64,000 nt of DNA from Stagonosporopsis chrysanthemi (GCA_022560025.1 JAFISE010000014.1:186001-250000); one strand, 5' to 3'; shown: positions 31,801 to 44,077, counted from the stretch's first letter. The notes: generated by a model from the letters alone, not told the origin. Program-made: numbers and translations.

Positions 31801-34611
31801 ACACTAGCGCAGACATCTGCTACATGGAACACCAGTTCCGCCCATCGAATGTCTCTCCAGGAGTGGCTCATTCGTAAGTGTCTAGGAGCCTTGTCAATCC
31901 AAGCTGGTATCGCAGACGCTACACTCGAGCCTCATATCCATGAGCTGCATCGAATCGCTATTTCCATCATCTCACAGATCTACCAGAGCCCATTCGCTCC
32001 AACTATGAGAGATCTGGAGGTCGAAGTACCGCTTATGATCAGACTCAAGACTGCAGTACCATCTTTGCAAACTTTGTTACTGGGTGCAATTCTCTCTTCG
32101 CTTCGCATACGTCTCATACAGCCATCAGAAGAAAGATCTCAAGATCTGCGTCCACCGCACAACGTCGCTCAGAGGTCTAGGCTCTCATTAGCCTTGAACA
32201 GGGACTCGGTGGACCACGCGCCACCACCCATTCCTCCCCCTCCTCAACTCGTCGAGTGCCTCAAGTTTGGCTTCTCGTCTCCGTTCAGTCGACTTGTACT
32301 TGACGACTGGGTGCAATTCCTTATCGAAGTCCTACCCATGTTTGCCGACACTATCTTCCAGAATTTGCTACCTCTCGTAGAATGTCTTTGTAAGGAGATC
32401 AACAATACTTTTGATCTACTAAAGATCACATTTGCACGACATGAGGCATTGGTTGGGACTTCGCCGGAAACAACACTCATCTCTCTGATCAATGGTCTGG
32501 AGCAGATCCTTGCGAAGGCGCACGACCGTCTGATGATACAAGAGACTCAGGCGTCTGCGAATAAATCGCCAGAGGCCCCTCAAGGCTTTTTCAGCAATGT
32601 AGTGTCTGGCGTCTTTGCACCAGAAGCCAACCAGGCGAGGACTCCAACGGCAAATAGTAGGCTCACGGTCTTACTATGCTTCCAAGATACCGCACGCATA
32701 TGTTTCGCTATCTGGTCTTGGGGCGGATTTGCACAAGAGCGTCAGGATCCAACATCAGTGTCGTCCTTCAATTATACTTCCCTGCGCATGCGCAATCGGG
32801 CACGACGCCTCCTCGAACATCTCTTTGCCGCAGAAGCACTAGAGTGCCTGGAAACTCTAATAGTACTGTGGGCTCAGACAAACCAGGAAGACACCCATGA
32901 GACAGCCGTTATGGGTCTTCTCAACGTGCTAAATGGCTCGAGGCCGAAGCTCACCATACCAGCAATCTTCAACGCAGTGTATAGCCGCACAGATCCGAAT
33001 GCATTGGATCCTAATCGCATGTCCACCTTGACCTCGGATCTGTCTGATACTGATCTCGTTGCGTTCTTGGTCGAGTATACTAAATCGCTCGAGGATGATG
33101 CCATGGACGAAATTTGGCAAGATTGTTCGTTATTCTTGCGCGACGTTTTGGCCAACCCTCTACCGCATCGGCAAATATTGCCAACTCTTCTTGAACTCAC
33201 CGCTGTCATTGGTCAAAAGGTCGATAACACAACATTCGGCGAGCAGCGGAAGATGAGGAGAGAGTTAGCGGTATGTCCACATGTAACGCATGATTTCCCC
33301 TGACTAATGTTTTGCCAGGATATCTTTGCACGAATTCTAACAGCAACATTCACAACACGTCCGATGGGATATGCTCAAGACACGAATAACGCAACAACCG
33401 ATGCGAAGGCAGCTCCGATCACAAATAGCATTCGAGCACAGAAGAGAGCCTCCGATGTGATAGCTATACTCACTTCTGTAGTGCCTACTCTGCCCATTGT
33501 TCTCGCAGACACAGATCGCGTCACAAAGATTGTCTCGGATATCTCCACTTCGGTCATCGGTCCAACCTTCCGAGCGAAGGCATTCCCAGAGAACGTATCT
33601 GCAAACACCCTGGACCTCCTCCACCAATTGACAAAGGTGGCTCAAGGCAGCAAGCTTTTGAAGAAAGATATCTACGATGCCTTCAATGACTCGAAGTTTT
33701 TTAATACGCCTGTGGCCCTGATACGGGATGCATGGCTGCCAATTCTCGCGCAATGGACACAGTCCGATAAGGAACGTGTGCCAGAACTTCTTTCACGTTT
33801 GACTGCACCAACGACAGCAGGAATTATGTTCGGTGTCGGTGCTGCATCTGCAAGACAGGAAGCTGATCGCAAAGCACAAACTACACTACGACGAGTTTCG
33901 CTACTTGTTCTTGCGAGCCCAGAAGACGCCTTCACACCCAATATCCCTCAGATTCTCGAGAAGATCGTCGAGCTTCTAACGGCAACACCGGCATCATCAC
34001 CATCGTCAGCCACACGCGCAGACGTCTTCATCCTGCTCCGTTCGCTCATCCTCAGAACCTCCCCCATCCACCTAGCCTCCATCTGGCCCATCGTCAACGG
34101 TGAGCTGACCCTCAGTCTCTCCTCAATTCTGCCCGGTGCTTCCAACAAAGAGCACTACACCAACGCCGGCATTCTGCAAGCCTGTAAACTGCTCGATGAG
34201 CTCGTTGTGCTCGACCCAGACGACTTTCAGCTCATCGAATGGCTCTTCCTGACCGACACCATTGACGCGGTATACAAACCCTCTGCGCCACCTTCGCTGC
34301 AGTCTCTCACCGACGAGATCAACGAGATACTTTCCCAGTCGTCGTCTGCGCCACTCTTAGCGCCTGCGGTGCAAGATGCGCCGAATGACGGCGAACCGCT
34401 GCGAAGACTGTCCTTGGATCCATTGATTGAGGCGATGGAGGTAGAGGAAGGCGCTTCAGTACAGGATATGGCGCGAGGAGAGCTAGTGGATCGTGTGGTC
34501 AGGCCATTCCTGGGCAATCTCGCGATGGGCGCGTTTGAGGCACGGTATGGAGGCGGTGAGCCGGATTGGACGGGCGTGTGGAAGAGTGTGGTCAAGGACG
34601 CGGCGACTTGA
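28845..34611 (+). CDS. DOP1: Dopey family protein (DopA/Dop1)
   Basis: Five exons (28845-28944, 28998-29122, 29181-29330, 29380-33270, 33319-34611) with introns of 53, 58, 49 and 48 nt give 1852 residues, very close to Aspergillus DopA. The conserved Dopey N-terminus is spread over exons 1-4: DALYKKDKPFRRYALGVERTLALWD, EWADYISFLGRLLK, HPSETPVIPHSDTVALRLAQCLNPALPSGVHQKVLEVYAYIF, then DLTLYLPGLATTLSFASLSVRPLFLSIFE (quoted in short conserved pieces). The long helical remainder includes LLVLASPEDAFTPN near the C-terminus. Dop1 is a large peripheral trans-Golgi/endosome protein that works with Mon2 and the flippase Neo1 in membrane traffic and, in Aspergillus, in cell polarity and development. All exon phases sum to an exact multiple of three. 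Nothing unusual is seen in the gene. Confidence 0.94.
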
Positions 34612-35418
34612 TTGCAAGTAGACCTGGATTGTCGGATTGCACAAGATAGGAGTTCGCATGTGATTGTTTGGTCGCTGTGGTGGCCAAAATTCAAGCCCAG
34701 ACCCTCCTTCCGCTCCGCCTACCCAACTTTGCTCCTCTGTTCTGGACCCTGGGATCGAGCGATTTATCTGACCAGCCTTCATAATTCTGAATGCTAGGAC
34801 AGGTCTCCGGCCAGTAATGGAGGGAAACTGTCTCCATCGACGTTGTATGGTATGGTTCGACCCCGCAACCTCTCCACAACGTAACAGTATCCCAGAACTT
34901 AGGTACATCAACAGGCACAGCTGTAACAACACGCTTTCAGAAGAAGATGGCAACCGCGAGTAGCTACCGTAAGAAACTGTCATCTTTCAAATGTTCGTAG
35001 GATATGCATATGGGCATCAAGCAAACCACTTTCCACTCCGTGACGTGCGATTCAAATGCAGCATCTAGGCTATCGGGTCATCGCCGTCATCACGGTAGTT
35101 GCGTACCAACTTTCAGCAATAGCACAACGATGATAGAAACGAGCTCACAGCGTTCACCTATTGATCGCAGTTGAAGACCCTCGCCAATTCGAGACCTCGT
35201 CTTTGTCCGCGGAAGCTACGGCCGGCTCGGCTCGGCACGCATAGCAAGTATGAAGGTCTAGGTCGCTCTCTTCAACGCTCGCGCAAACACGTCAATCATG
35301 TCATTGATCCACGAGTTACACATAAGGGCTGGGCAAGAGAACACGATGGGTCAAGAGCCACTGTGGACTCCTTCTCTCGTCCGACGGACAACATACCACC
35401 TCCAAGACACTCGAAGCC
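34612..35418. other. Spacer after DOP1
   Basis: About 800 bp: DOP1 3' region and promoter of the next gene. No supportable gene or RNA. Confidence 0.4.
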
Positions 35419-37260
35419 ATGCTATCAGACGAGCAACTCTGCACTGCAAGGGCAGTCCTTCTACAGAGGACGAAAGACAAGCCTGCGGTTATATCTCAAG
35501 GTGACCAGGAACAGTGTCTAGATCGCTTTTCTACTGCAATGGGACCGCCACGGAGGCCGCTTCCACGCCCCCAAAATGCAACCTTTCGTCGATCCTCAAG
35601 AAGACCATCCTACGACTTTGTTTCCGAAGATGCGAATACTCGTAGCGCCCAGCACATGTATTCAACATATGCAAATACTTCCAAACAGAATCGGAAGGAT
35701 GAGTTTAAGCACCTTCAGGCAATTGGAGTGGACCCGTTTGCAGACGATAAATGCCCCTGGACTCCTCCGGCGTCGAAATGGATTCCTCCTCCGAGGCCTA
35801 TGGACTGGTCTATAGAATCACTGTCTCCGTATTGGAGGTTGCCCTTCCCCATATATGCTCCGCCAGTGGAGCACCAACAACGACCGGAACAGTCTGTGTG
35901 GCCATACTTGTCGCAAGAACCGTTACTCAATGAAGGTTGGCCCAGAAGAATGCCGAGGTGTGGCGGACAGCATCATCTCTCAAACTGTCCTGCCCGAGCT
36001 ATAGATGACCAGTACATCGTACAGAAAGAGGTGGAGAGACCTCCAGCTGCCCAAGAACCTCATTTACTGCCTCAGTCGCCTGCACCACGTAGGTTGCCTC
36101 CAAAATATCGGCCTACTGAAACGGATCTTCGTGAAAAGTTCAAGAACGATGGTGTCGCAACATGTCTCATCGAAGCTGATTTTTTGCGGGACCAGATGGA
36201 GCTTCGGGAACAATTTTGGCGTCAAAAACAGGCAGAGGAAAGTAAACAGAATAGAGGAAGTGAGGAGGAACGAAGGGAAGAAGCTGATCAAGATAGAAAG
36301 CAAGATTACGTTCCTGACTGGGTAAAAGCACTATTGAGAATCAAACGGGAACGTCCAGGGCCGGACAGAGTGTTCAACAAAGACTTCAATTTTGGCCCAA
36401 GGTCAGGAGACGCCAACAACGAGTGGTCGCCGCCACTCAGTCCCCGTTCGTCATTCAGCTCGCTTCCTGATCTTTGTCTGGACATCCGTAGCAAGTCACT
36501 CAAGCGCCAGCGCCATGATTCCTCCACCGCCGATGTGCTGTGTGCACCTCCTCTCAGGCGCTCATACTCAGCTGGCTCACTCATCTTCACGGAAAGGTCA
36601 AAGCATAGTCTACCAACAGTAAAGTCTATGTTCGGAAGGCTCGAAGCAGCGGATGTCCACCCCGGTCAACTCATCGACCCGCGAGATATGGCAGATTGCA
36701 GAGGGGAATACCTACGCTCTTCCATCTCCGACTTCGACCTCAATGACTCTACACATCACATTGATGCCAACTCCTCGAATTTCAACGCCGAGGACTCAGA
36801 GTGCAAATCACATGAGCACCGCTCCAGCCGCAGCATCTCAAGATCCAACAGCCGCCTCGATCCCCTCTCAGATAAAAGAACCCAGTTCGCAGATGAAATC
36901 TCAGCAGCACAAGAGACTATCGACAACGAAGTCAGGACGATGACCTGTGGCCTCCAGCGCAGATTGCGCACAACGCGGCCTCATTCCCCTTACCGAGCTG
37001 CTTCAGGCACAACTACTCTGACCAAATCTCGCACGACTGAGTCCCCAGATTCGCGCAGGTTGTCACGCAGAGCTTGGCGGCACAGACGCTCGTATGTACC
37101 GAGGTGTGAAAGTGCGGACGCGTTTCTGCGCTTTGTACGTGAGAGGCCGGAGGTAAGGCGTAGGGTGCGGGAGCGTAAAAGAGAGAGCGGAGAAAAGGTG
37201 GAGGAACTGGATGATGAATGGATTGAGGATGGGGATTGGGATGGTGGTGTGTCGTTGTAG
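35419..37260 (+). CDS. Disordered, Arg/Ser-rich hypothetical protein (613 aa)
   Basis: One long uninterrupted exon. No known catalytic domain. The protein has a Pro-rich first third with repeated WTPP/WIPPPRP elements, an RMPRCGGQHHLSNCPAR segment that resembles a zinc knuckle missing its first Cys, and a charged region around residues 230-320 (LREQFWRQKQAEESKQNRGSEEE...). A Ser-rich middle follows, and an Arg-rich end (SRRAWRHRRSYVPRCESAD, RERPEVRRRVRERKRESGEK) closes with an acidic tail. The 1.8-kb frame without stops and the Arg/Ser bias argue that it is real; a second in-frame ATG at 35539 (MGPPRRPLP) may be the true start. RNA binding is conceivable from composition only. Family not recognised. 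Confidence 0.68.
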   Translation: MLSDEQLCTARAVLLQRTKDKPAVISQGDQEQCLDRFSTAMGPPRRPLPRPQNATFRRSSRRPSYDFVSEDANTRSAQHMYSTYANTSKQNRKDEFKHLQAIGVDPFADDKCPWTPPASKWIPPPRPMDWSIESLSPYWRLPFPIYAPPVEHQQRPEQSVWPYLSQEPLLNEGWPRRMPRCGGQHHLSNCPARAIDDQYIVQKEVERPPAAQEPHLLPQSPAPRRLPPKYRPTETDLREKFKNDGVATCLIEADFLRDQMELREQFWRQKQAEESKQNRGSEEERREEADQDRKQDYVPDWVKALLRIKRERPGPDRVFNKDFNFGPRSGDANNEWSPPLSPRSSFSSLPDLCLDIRSKSLKRQRHDSSTADVLCAPPLRRSYSAGSLIFTERSKHSLPTVKSMFGRLEAADVHPGQLIDPRDMADCRGEYLRSSISDFDLNDSTHHIDANSSNFNAEDSECKSHEHRSSRSISRSNSRLDPLSDKRTQFADEISAAQETIDNEVRTMTCGLQRRLRTTRPHSPYRAASGTTTLTKSRTTESPDSRRLSRRAWRHRRSYVPRCESADAFLRFVRERPEVRRRVRERKRESGEKVEELDDEWIEDGDWDGGVSL

Positions 37261-38938
37261 ATTGTCCTGTTGTGGGGAGGTGATGGCAGCAGTTCGGATC
37301 CAGACAGATGGTTTAATGTGCAGCAGTGGTGATCAACTTTGAAAACATAGGTACTCTTGCAAGGCCTCGGATTGAAAATTAAAAATACAGCACTGCACTT
37401 TCGATGCACGTGGAGAAAGTCTGCCAAAGAAAAGTCACGAGCACAGGAAAACACGGGCAAAATCACCTTCTCCAGTGGATGGCAAATGGAGCAGAAGATA
37501 CAATACCACTCGAGACAAGCAACCCCTCCACAGACCCGCAACACACGGGAACAGCAAATCCGCCCAAAACCCACACCAGAAATCTCCCAAGTAACCATCA
37601 TCCAGGTACCCACGCAGTTCTTCTTCCTCTCGCTCACCCTTACCCTCGCTTCAGCATGTAACCCCAACTCCACAGCGCCCCGCCCCGCGCGCGGCCTCTA
37701 CTTGCTGCGCCCGCCATCCCACCACAACCCAGCCCATTTTCCTCTCCCATCTCACCATGCATCAGCAGTGGAGAACGCATCAGCAAGGAATCTCACGCCC
37801 CCCTGCAGACATTGCAGCGCACTAGTCCCAACTAAGCGCTATGTAGCGAAGGAACCACTTCCCAGACTTCTGATTGGTGCAACCGCGTTGTGGGAGCCGA
37901 GAAGCGAGGTTCTAGAAGGAGTCTGCATGCAGCAGGGCAGGGGTAGGCGAAGGAGCATTTGAGGTCAACGGCTGCAGGGGTTGGCGAGATCGTGTACGTG
38001 TGCGTGTATGTAGACGGGTGGAGTGGCACGGGTAAAACGATGTTGGTGTGACGAGGGAGGATGGTGCAGCGGGTGGATTGGGGTTCGTGGTAGAGCACCC
38101 GGCGATGCGAGGGAATTTGGGGGGAAGTGCTTCCGCGAGTGAGCACAGGGGGAGTGTGAAGGATGAGGGCGGGCAGGTGAGGTGAGGATGCAGTATTTGC
38201 TTCATCTGGTGGAACGGCAGGCTTCGCTTCACCTGGTCTTGGGCTGCAAGTAATCACACATGTGCAGCTGTGTCGCGGTGGGATAGTTTGCGCTTTGGTA
38301 GCTGAGGGCCGCCTGTGATGGTGACGTGGGCGGCGGTGTTGTATTCGCTCTCGGGTTAAGGCTAGAGTCTCAGACATCGAAGCGGTGGAGGTCTCCATGA
38401 TGAGAAGGCGCGGGCATGATTTGTCGTGCAAAGAGTGCTGATCTGAGCTGCACATGCCTCAGTCGCGTGAATGCAAGCCATTGTCGATAGATCGTATCGT
38501 CATCAATTATTACTGTTTACTCTATCCAGTCTTAGCCAGCCCCCTGCAATTTTCTAGAACAAATGGGTTACTGTGTACACGCCTCCGATCGCACTAACGG
38601 AGGCGTACCTGCAGAGCTACTTTCAAAACACCAAGCCCCGTTACGATTTTACAGGCGGCTTGAGGAAATTACGCCTTCTGATGAGACGATGTTTGAATGG
38701 GGAAGTAGGTCCGCACGCCATGGAAGGTTAAATCTGACCAGGCATGCACGTCGCTGAAGCCTCTCGCAGACAGCGAGGGGATGCAAAATGCCTCTGTCAA
38801 CAGACAGCGACATTCTAAAATTCAAATAGAGCTCCCGTTGAAAGCTCACGTGGTATATCGGCGTGTTGAGGTCGTGATTCGGGAAATGCGAAAGCCAAAT
38901 GCAGTCATGGAAATGGAAAGTCGTACAATAGAGCTCTT
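37261..38938. other. Gene-poor stretch with low-complexity frames
   Basis: 1.7 kb between convergent genes. The region 37.36-38.46 kb is open on both strands because it is Pro/Ser/His low-complexity; no frame shows a start, intron or motif that I can defend. It probably holds the 3' ends of the flanking genes. Confidence 0.4.
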
Positions 38939-40081
38939 TCATAGCCGTGCGAGCTCGTTGAGTGCGCATACGAGTTCGCGTCGCACTCCAAGCTCGTCGA
39001 TACCGGTATGTGGACGGTAATATTGAGCAACAATCATGAGTATGGAGCGATAGACGGTGTACCTGCAGCCGTGTCAGCGTCCATCGACGTTCATAGCCAG
39101 GCAAATGGGAACTCACATCAGCATCCTGCTTTTGACTCCACCGTTCCGCACTGGGCACTCTCCAAACCCTTCGTAGAATGCCTCACTGCCGTTTGCAAGG
39201 CCCCCGCTCATGAGGGCATCGCCCCAGATGACATTCGAGAAGCCCACCAGACCAGTCACCTGCTTGGTGCCCTCATCGATAAGGACATTGTCTGGCCTAC
39301 AAATATCGAGAGCGACCAGCCTAGGTTCCACAACTTCCTCCAGGGCGTGGCCTTGTTTGGTGATGTAGTAGCGGATACTGTCGTATGGTATTGTAACGAG
39401 TATGTCCTCGGCGTCTCGTAGAGCAGCCTCAAGAAGAGCGAGGAACGCTTCTCGCCAGGACTTGCACCCTCTATTGTCGAAGACACGATGGCTCATACCA
39501 AATTGTGGTGCGGAAAGCGAGGTTACGCTGCGGACGCAAGCGCCCAGTGTACGATCGATCGTACTCCGCTCCGCAGTCGTTAGGTACATTGAAAGTTCAG
39601 ATAGTCTGCGGCCTGGGAGGTGACTCAATACGAGGAAGGGCGAGCCGAATTGCCCACCGTGGCTGTCATACTTGACTATACGAGGTACTGGCACCTGTGT
39701 GTAGTCGAGCAATAAGTCAAGCGCCTTGACCTCAGAATCGAGGGTATGTTTCTCATGGCGGAGGAGGCGTACATTCGCTGGGGGAGGGCACTTGAGTACA
39801 AGTGAAGTCTCGCCCGCAAGCTGGGTGAGATAGACTTGGTGCATGCGGCTTTGTAGTCGTTCTGCCTGTTGGACTGTGATCCTCGTAGTTCGGAAAACAG
39901 TATGTAAAAGCTTCTGTATGCTCGGAAGATCCAGAAAAGGAGTACACGCTCGTGAAGATGTGGATGATGACGATGATGTTGACGAGACTGTGGACGACGG
40001 CCGTGGCGGACGACTTGCGTATGCACCACGACTCATGGTGAAGGATGGAGATACTGGAACTCCCAGTGGTGATAGAAGCAT
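38939..40081 (-). CDS. APH-family (aminoglycoside phosphotransferase-like) kinase, probably degenerate
   Basis: Exons 39117-40081 and 38939-39062 around a 54-nt intron (39063-39116) give 362 residues. A Ser-rich N-terminus precedes the kinase-like fold: SLVLKCPPP (ATP-site Lys), TLDSEVKALDLL (alpha-C Glu), VPVPRIVKYD, SPFLVLSHLPGRRL (hinge), then the catalytic loop as ALDICRPDNVLID instead of HxDxxxxN, and VTGLVGFSNVIWGD where active members have IDF/W. So the loop Asp and Asn are present, but the His is lost and the metal-binding Asp is Gly. Exon 2 adds YTVYRSILMIVAQYYRP, the usual C-terminal helix. Fungal genomes carry many APH proteins of unknown substrate. The start at 40081 was used; the ATG at 40036 (MSRGAYASR) has an equally good context. 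Confidence 0.8.
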
Positions 40082-41142
40082 TATGAAGGCTCAGTTTGAT
40101 TTAGCGAGCGCAGTAAAATGCGTATTCTGCTTGAGGTATAGTCTGTGCACTGTATGCAGGGCCGGCCCGTGTAGTTCAGTAGTGATATTATTGCGCAGGA
40201 TCATGCACAACGTCGAAGGTTTCGCGTGCTTGCAGCGGCTTTCGGGGCACGAATCTGCAATGTCCTCAACCGATGGTTGCTTGCATTCTGATCTCGGATT
40301 GAGGTGAGTTCAGGTCGATCGGTTCTGTGGATGTTGGACGTGAGTTGGATATGTCTGCCAACACACTGCATTAATAGCACCCCAGTATGATTCCATGTAG
40401 CGAGAGCACTGTTCGCGTCATAGCAACTAGCAAGCCACATTCGACTATTTGTGTACGATGAAAGGGCTCATTCTGCGTGCAGCCACTTGCGAAGCCCAAT
40501 TTTCGAAATTGCAGCGAATAGACCTTCTAGAAACACTCGATGAAGTACTAGGACGCTCGGTATTGGACCAGCGTCATGGCCCTTCGTCAATGATGTCTAT
40601 TTTGGGTTAGATCATCCGGGTTGTTAATCGGCTATTGCACGTTCTAATAGGCCACGTTGAACAAAGATACGCCAGTCCGATCTCGAAACTTGACGTCTCG
40701 ACGATGGCACAAGGTGATGGAACCTGAAGAAACGGTGAGTGAGCGCGTGTCCCCGCTTAATAGACAGGGGTTGGCGGGTGCTCGACGTGTGGGAATCGAC
40801 CAGGATAAGCGGGATTGGAATGCGCATTGTACGCCTCATCGATATCTAGGATAGCTGTTTGCCTAGCCAGGCCCATTATTACGCATCTTCATCCGTATGG
40901 CACGCCGGGCTGCAAACATGGTGGACCCCTATGTAAGCCTCGCCTCGGTTCCGGCAACATGGGTCAGGACTTGTGCGGACGCTACGTAGAGGTACCAGTC
41001 TTCCTGCTGTGCCGTTTTCGAACATCTAACATGATGCACCTTTTGTGAACGGAAAGACAGTGGCGAGCTGCGCATGTGCTCGACAAGGGCTCGCTAAGTT
41101 GGTCGCGAGTTCCGGCTGTTGCAGACCCAGGTACAAAGCAGA
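40082..41142. other. Spacer between APH-like gene promoter and TAN1 3' end
   Basis: About 1.06 kb. Short frames only; no domain or RNA recognised. Confidence 0.4.
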
Positions 41143-42401
41143 CTAGGTACTTTCTATAGATGCGCCTGCTGCTGCCGTTTCTGGAACACCTGAAGGTACT
41201 TGACGAAGCTCCTCGATATTGTATCGCTTGAGCTTGTCAAAGTCCGAACCTACGACGCTCATTCCGATGATGTTCTAGACTTGTCAGCAGTGGCACTAGT
41301 CATCAGTATTGTTGTTGGCGCATATCCTTGCGAATATCCCGTACCTTGTATATTTCCACAAAGATAAGTAGTTCGTATCCGTGGAGATCAACCTTGTGGC
41401 CCGGCCCCACTGCAGCTGCAACTGTCTTGATAACGTCGTCTCTCTTGAAGTCCTTGTTGTTCCGGATCGTGGGTCGAATTGCAAACTGTTGTTACACTGC
41501 ATGTTAGCGAGCCGAAGGACCGCAAGCCATCAATCTCACGGCAGTCAGCAGCAGATATGTGTCTTACCTTCTTCCCTGCGTTCTGGTCACCATGGAAGTG
41601 CGGCGCAAGCACCTTTTCTGCAACAGTCTCGAGCCCCTTCTGATTGGCCTTTTCGATTCCCGTAATCGGGGTAAGGCGTTTGACAAATCGACAATTCTTG
41701 TGTTGGATACCATCTGCGGTGTCTTGGCAGATCTTATGAACGAATGATACCGGCTCCACAGGCTCCCGTGTCTTGAAAAAGACCACTGTAAGTGTCAGAC
41801 CTACGTTTCTAGGAGATAATAGTCGGAATCTCACTTACAGCATTGCGTATCCAGCTTCACGGATGTAAAGAGAGGCTTCACAGCTGGCTTACGAATGTCG
41901 GCAAGCTCCTTGTTGATCTCGTCTTCGATATCGCCGCCAACTTCAGAGTCGTTGTCATCGGTGTCAGTTGTCCCATTGGCAGCTTGTTCACCGTACAATT
42001 TCGCAGCGTACTTCCGGTCTGTCAACACTGGCCTTTCTGATACCAAAGCGGCAGATAACCGAGTGGCCAAAACTCACCCCTTGGAATAGATCTCGCAAAT
42101 CCGCAACAGTCGGTGCTTCTTTCTTCATGGCGCAGGTCGCCCAAATGCCCACATCACCGGGGTTGATTTGTCGAGCTTCGGCGTTCCCCCGCTTAGGCAT
42201 TTCCCACCTCTTCTTACCCTGTGAGTATTAGTGACATGCGGCACCGTGAAGATTGCATACACGTGAGATGCTTGGGTTTAGTGTACAAGGATCGGTGCAG
42301 TTCTGGGCGCTGCGGATTGATCTCACCTTAGATCGCTTAGAGTCACTATTTCCTCTTACGTCCGATTCAGCTTTCCTTTTAGCCGGCGCAGAATCAGCCA
42401 T
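41143..42401 (-). CDS. TAN1: tRNA acetyltransferase adaptor Tan1 (THUMP domain)
   Basis: Six exons: 42327-42401, 42078-42218, 41839-42010, 41568-41785, 41345-41485 and 41143-41274; 292 residues. The family blocks follow in order: a Lys-rich start, GDVGIWATCAMKKE, a linker rich in Asp/Glu, KPLFTSVKLDTQC, then the THUMP domain (VFFKTREPVEPVSFVHKICQ, RFVKRLTPITGIE, VLAPHFH, FAIRPTIRNNKDFKRDDVI, VGPGHKVDLHGYELLIFVEIYK, NIIGMSVVGSDFDKLKRYNI). Tan1 binds tRNA and guides Kre33/NAT10 to make ac4C12 in tRNA-Ser and tRNA-Leu. Introns of 108, 67, 53, 82 and 70 nt are long and numerous for this window. The intron 2 acceptor had to be placed at a CGGAAG site to keep phase (see findings); all others are canonical. 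Confidence 0.92.
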
Positions 42402-43246
42402 GATCGCTAGCCTGATGCAAATTCGTTGTTTGTGGTATGTTGAAGTGATCAAATCAGAGATGAGCCGACCAGATCTCTCAAGAGCAAGCGATCGAGGACG
42501 CTAGCGGGGTTTGGCTTTAGCGTTGTTCTACTTCTCAAGCAACTTTATCTATTCAACGTCCAGCGCTGCACTCGACTCCGAGCACTGCTGGCTTCATGAC
42601 AGGTCGAGGATCCGACGTTATTTCTGGGCCGCTTGAAGTGCATTAGATCTTTGCTAGTCTGCTGAGAAGTTACTCCATCCACAATGTGGCTCAGGCATTT
42701 GCATATCAAGAAGCACATCTGTGAGACATCGATGATGCATGTACTTCTGTGATACTACTCTGCAAGCATGCAGAATCGCGCCCAATGATGCTGAACCTCC
42801 AGAGCAGTCCCTGGCGCATGCACATGTTCATTTCACGGTGCATACGCCAGATCAGATGACGGATGTTGGGCATCGCCGAGCCTGAAGATTGTGCACATGA
42901 ACAGTAATAGATTTGGCCGGCGTCCTAATTCTGGACCACATACGTGCCACAACAGGTTGTCTCTGGTGGACACAACATTAAGTTGCATTAGCACAGCGCG
43001 CACTTTTCTTTGCCCAGCGAACCTATAGTATGATCTCAGCGGGACTGAACATTTCAAGCATCTGGATCAACACCCGAGCACACTGTTCGGCTGCTTCTCC
43101 TGTCTTCGCGGTACACGTGTCTCACACAAAGATCATAGCAAAACGTTGTTGGTCCTGAATCGTTTCATTTCATGACCAGCAGTTAAGCTGTCATAGCCAC
43201 GTATCTTTTTAGACCACTGACTCCTTCCTATGTCCCAACTAAGCGC
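42402..43246. other. Spacer between TAN1 promoter and RPS20 3' end
   Basis: About 840 bp holding the TAN1 promoter and RPS20 3' region. No gene or RNA seen. Confidence 0.4.
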
Positions 43247-43698
43247 TTATGCGGCAATGGTAACCTCAACCTCAACACCGGCCTCGATGTTGATGATGAT
43301 CTGCTTGACAACCTCGGTGGGGGCGTGGAGGTCGATGAGGCCTGAGTTCGTTAGTCTACAATCGAAGTCTGCGATTCTCAGAATGACTTACGCTTGTGGA
43401 TGCGCATCTCGTAGGTGTCCCAGGTCTTGGAACCCTCACCGTTAGGGGTCTTACGGGTGGTGACCTTGAGGACCTTGGTGGGGAGACGGACGGGGCCCTT
43501 GTTGCGGAGCTCCTTGTTCTTCGCACGGTCGATGAGCTCCTGGCAGACCTTCTCGAGCGACTTGACGTTGCGGGAGGTGAGGGTGATGCGAATCTTGTGG
43601 GTCTTGGGGCCCTCGCCGAACTCCTTCTCAGGCTTGTCTGCGCGCTGTTAGTAGGCGCATCGTGTGCGCGTGTCGCGAAGCAACATACTGTAAGACAT
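43247..43698 (-). CDS. RPS20: 40S ribosomal protein S20 (uS10)
   Basis: Three exons: 43689-43698 (10 nt, ATG TCT TAC A), 43392-43637 and 43247-43341, with introns of 51 and 50 nt; 116 residues. The sequence MSYNKPEKEFGEG, HKIRITLTSRNVKSLEKVC, ELRNKGPVRLPTKVLKVTT, TPNGEGSKTWDTYEMRIHK, RLIDLHAPTEVVKQI and NIEAGVEVEVTIAA is the full uS10 family pattern. It is a structural protein of the small-subunit head in the cytosolic ribosome. A tiny first exon right after the start codon is typical of fungal ribosomal-protein genes. Codon use is strongly biased to C/G-ending preferred codons, as expected for high expression. Divergent from the CUE3-like gene. Confidence 0.97.
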
Positions 43699-44077
43699 GG
43701 TGATTGGTGGAGTGTGGTGTTGATTGTCAAAGTGCAGTCACGACCTGGATCGAGCGTGGATCACGGTAATGTGATGACTGGCGTGGTTTTTGCTTTAGCG
43801 ACGGTGTACGTGCAGTTCGAGATATTGTCGCTGCAAATATTGCGGTGCGAGCTCAGTTGGTCTAGCCCATATTGAGTTTAGACTGTCGGTAGATGCGAGA
43901 CCGATCGCAACTCTTGGCGAGGACGCTAGGTTACTGGCGGTCTAGTGTATGGCGGTCAGAATGGCTCATCCTTGTGGGACCTCGACGTGGGGCCTTGACG
44001 TCGTCATGTATCTAGAAAGCAAAAGCGCATAAACACCAAAGGAGCTCACTACCTCGCGGCTGCGCAATCGAGCGGCC
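43699..44077. promoter_or_regulatory. Divergent promoter between RPS20 and CUE3-like gene
   Basis: 379 bp between two divergent starts of translation-related genes. A CRE-like TGACGTC core is at 43996-44002. Confidence 0.5.

Noticed and set aside
37357..38455. Long frames on both strands (up to 227 codons)
   Set aside because: Low-complexity Pro/Ser/His sequence open in many frames; no start context, intron or motif.
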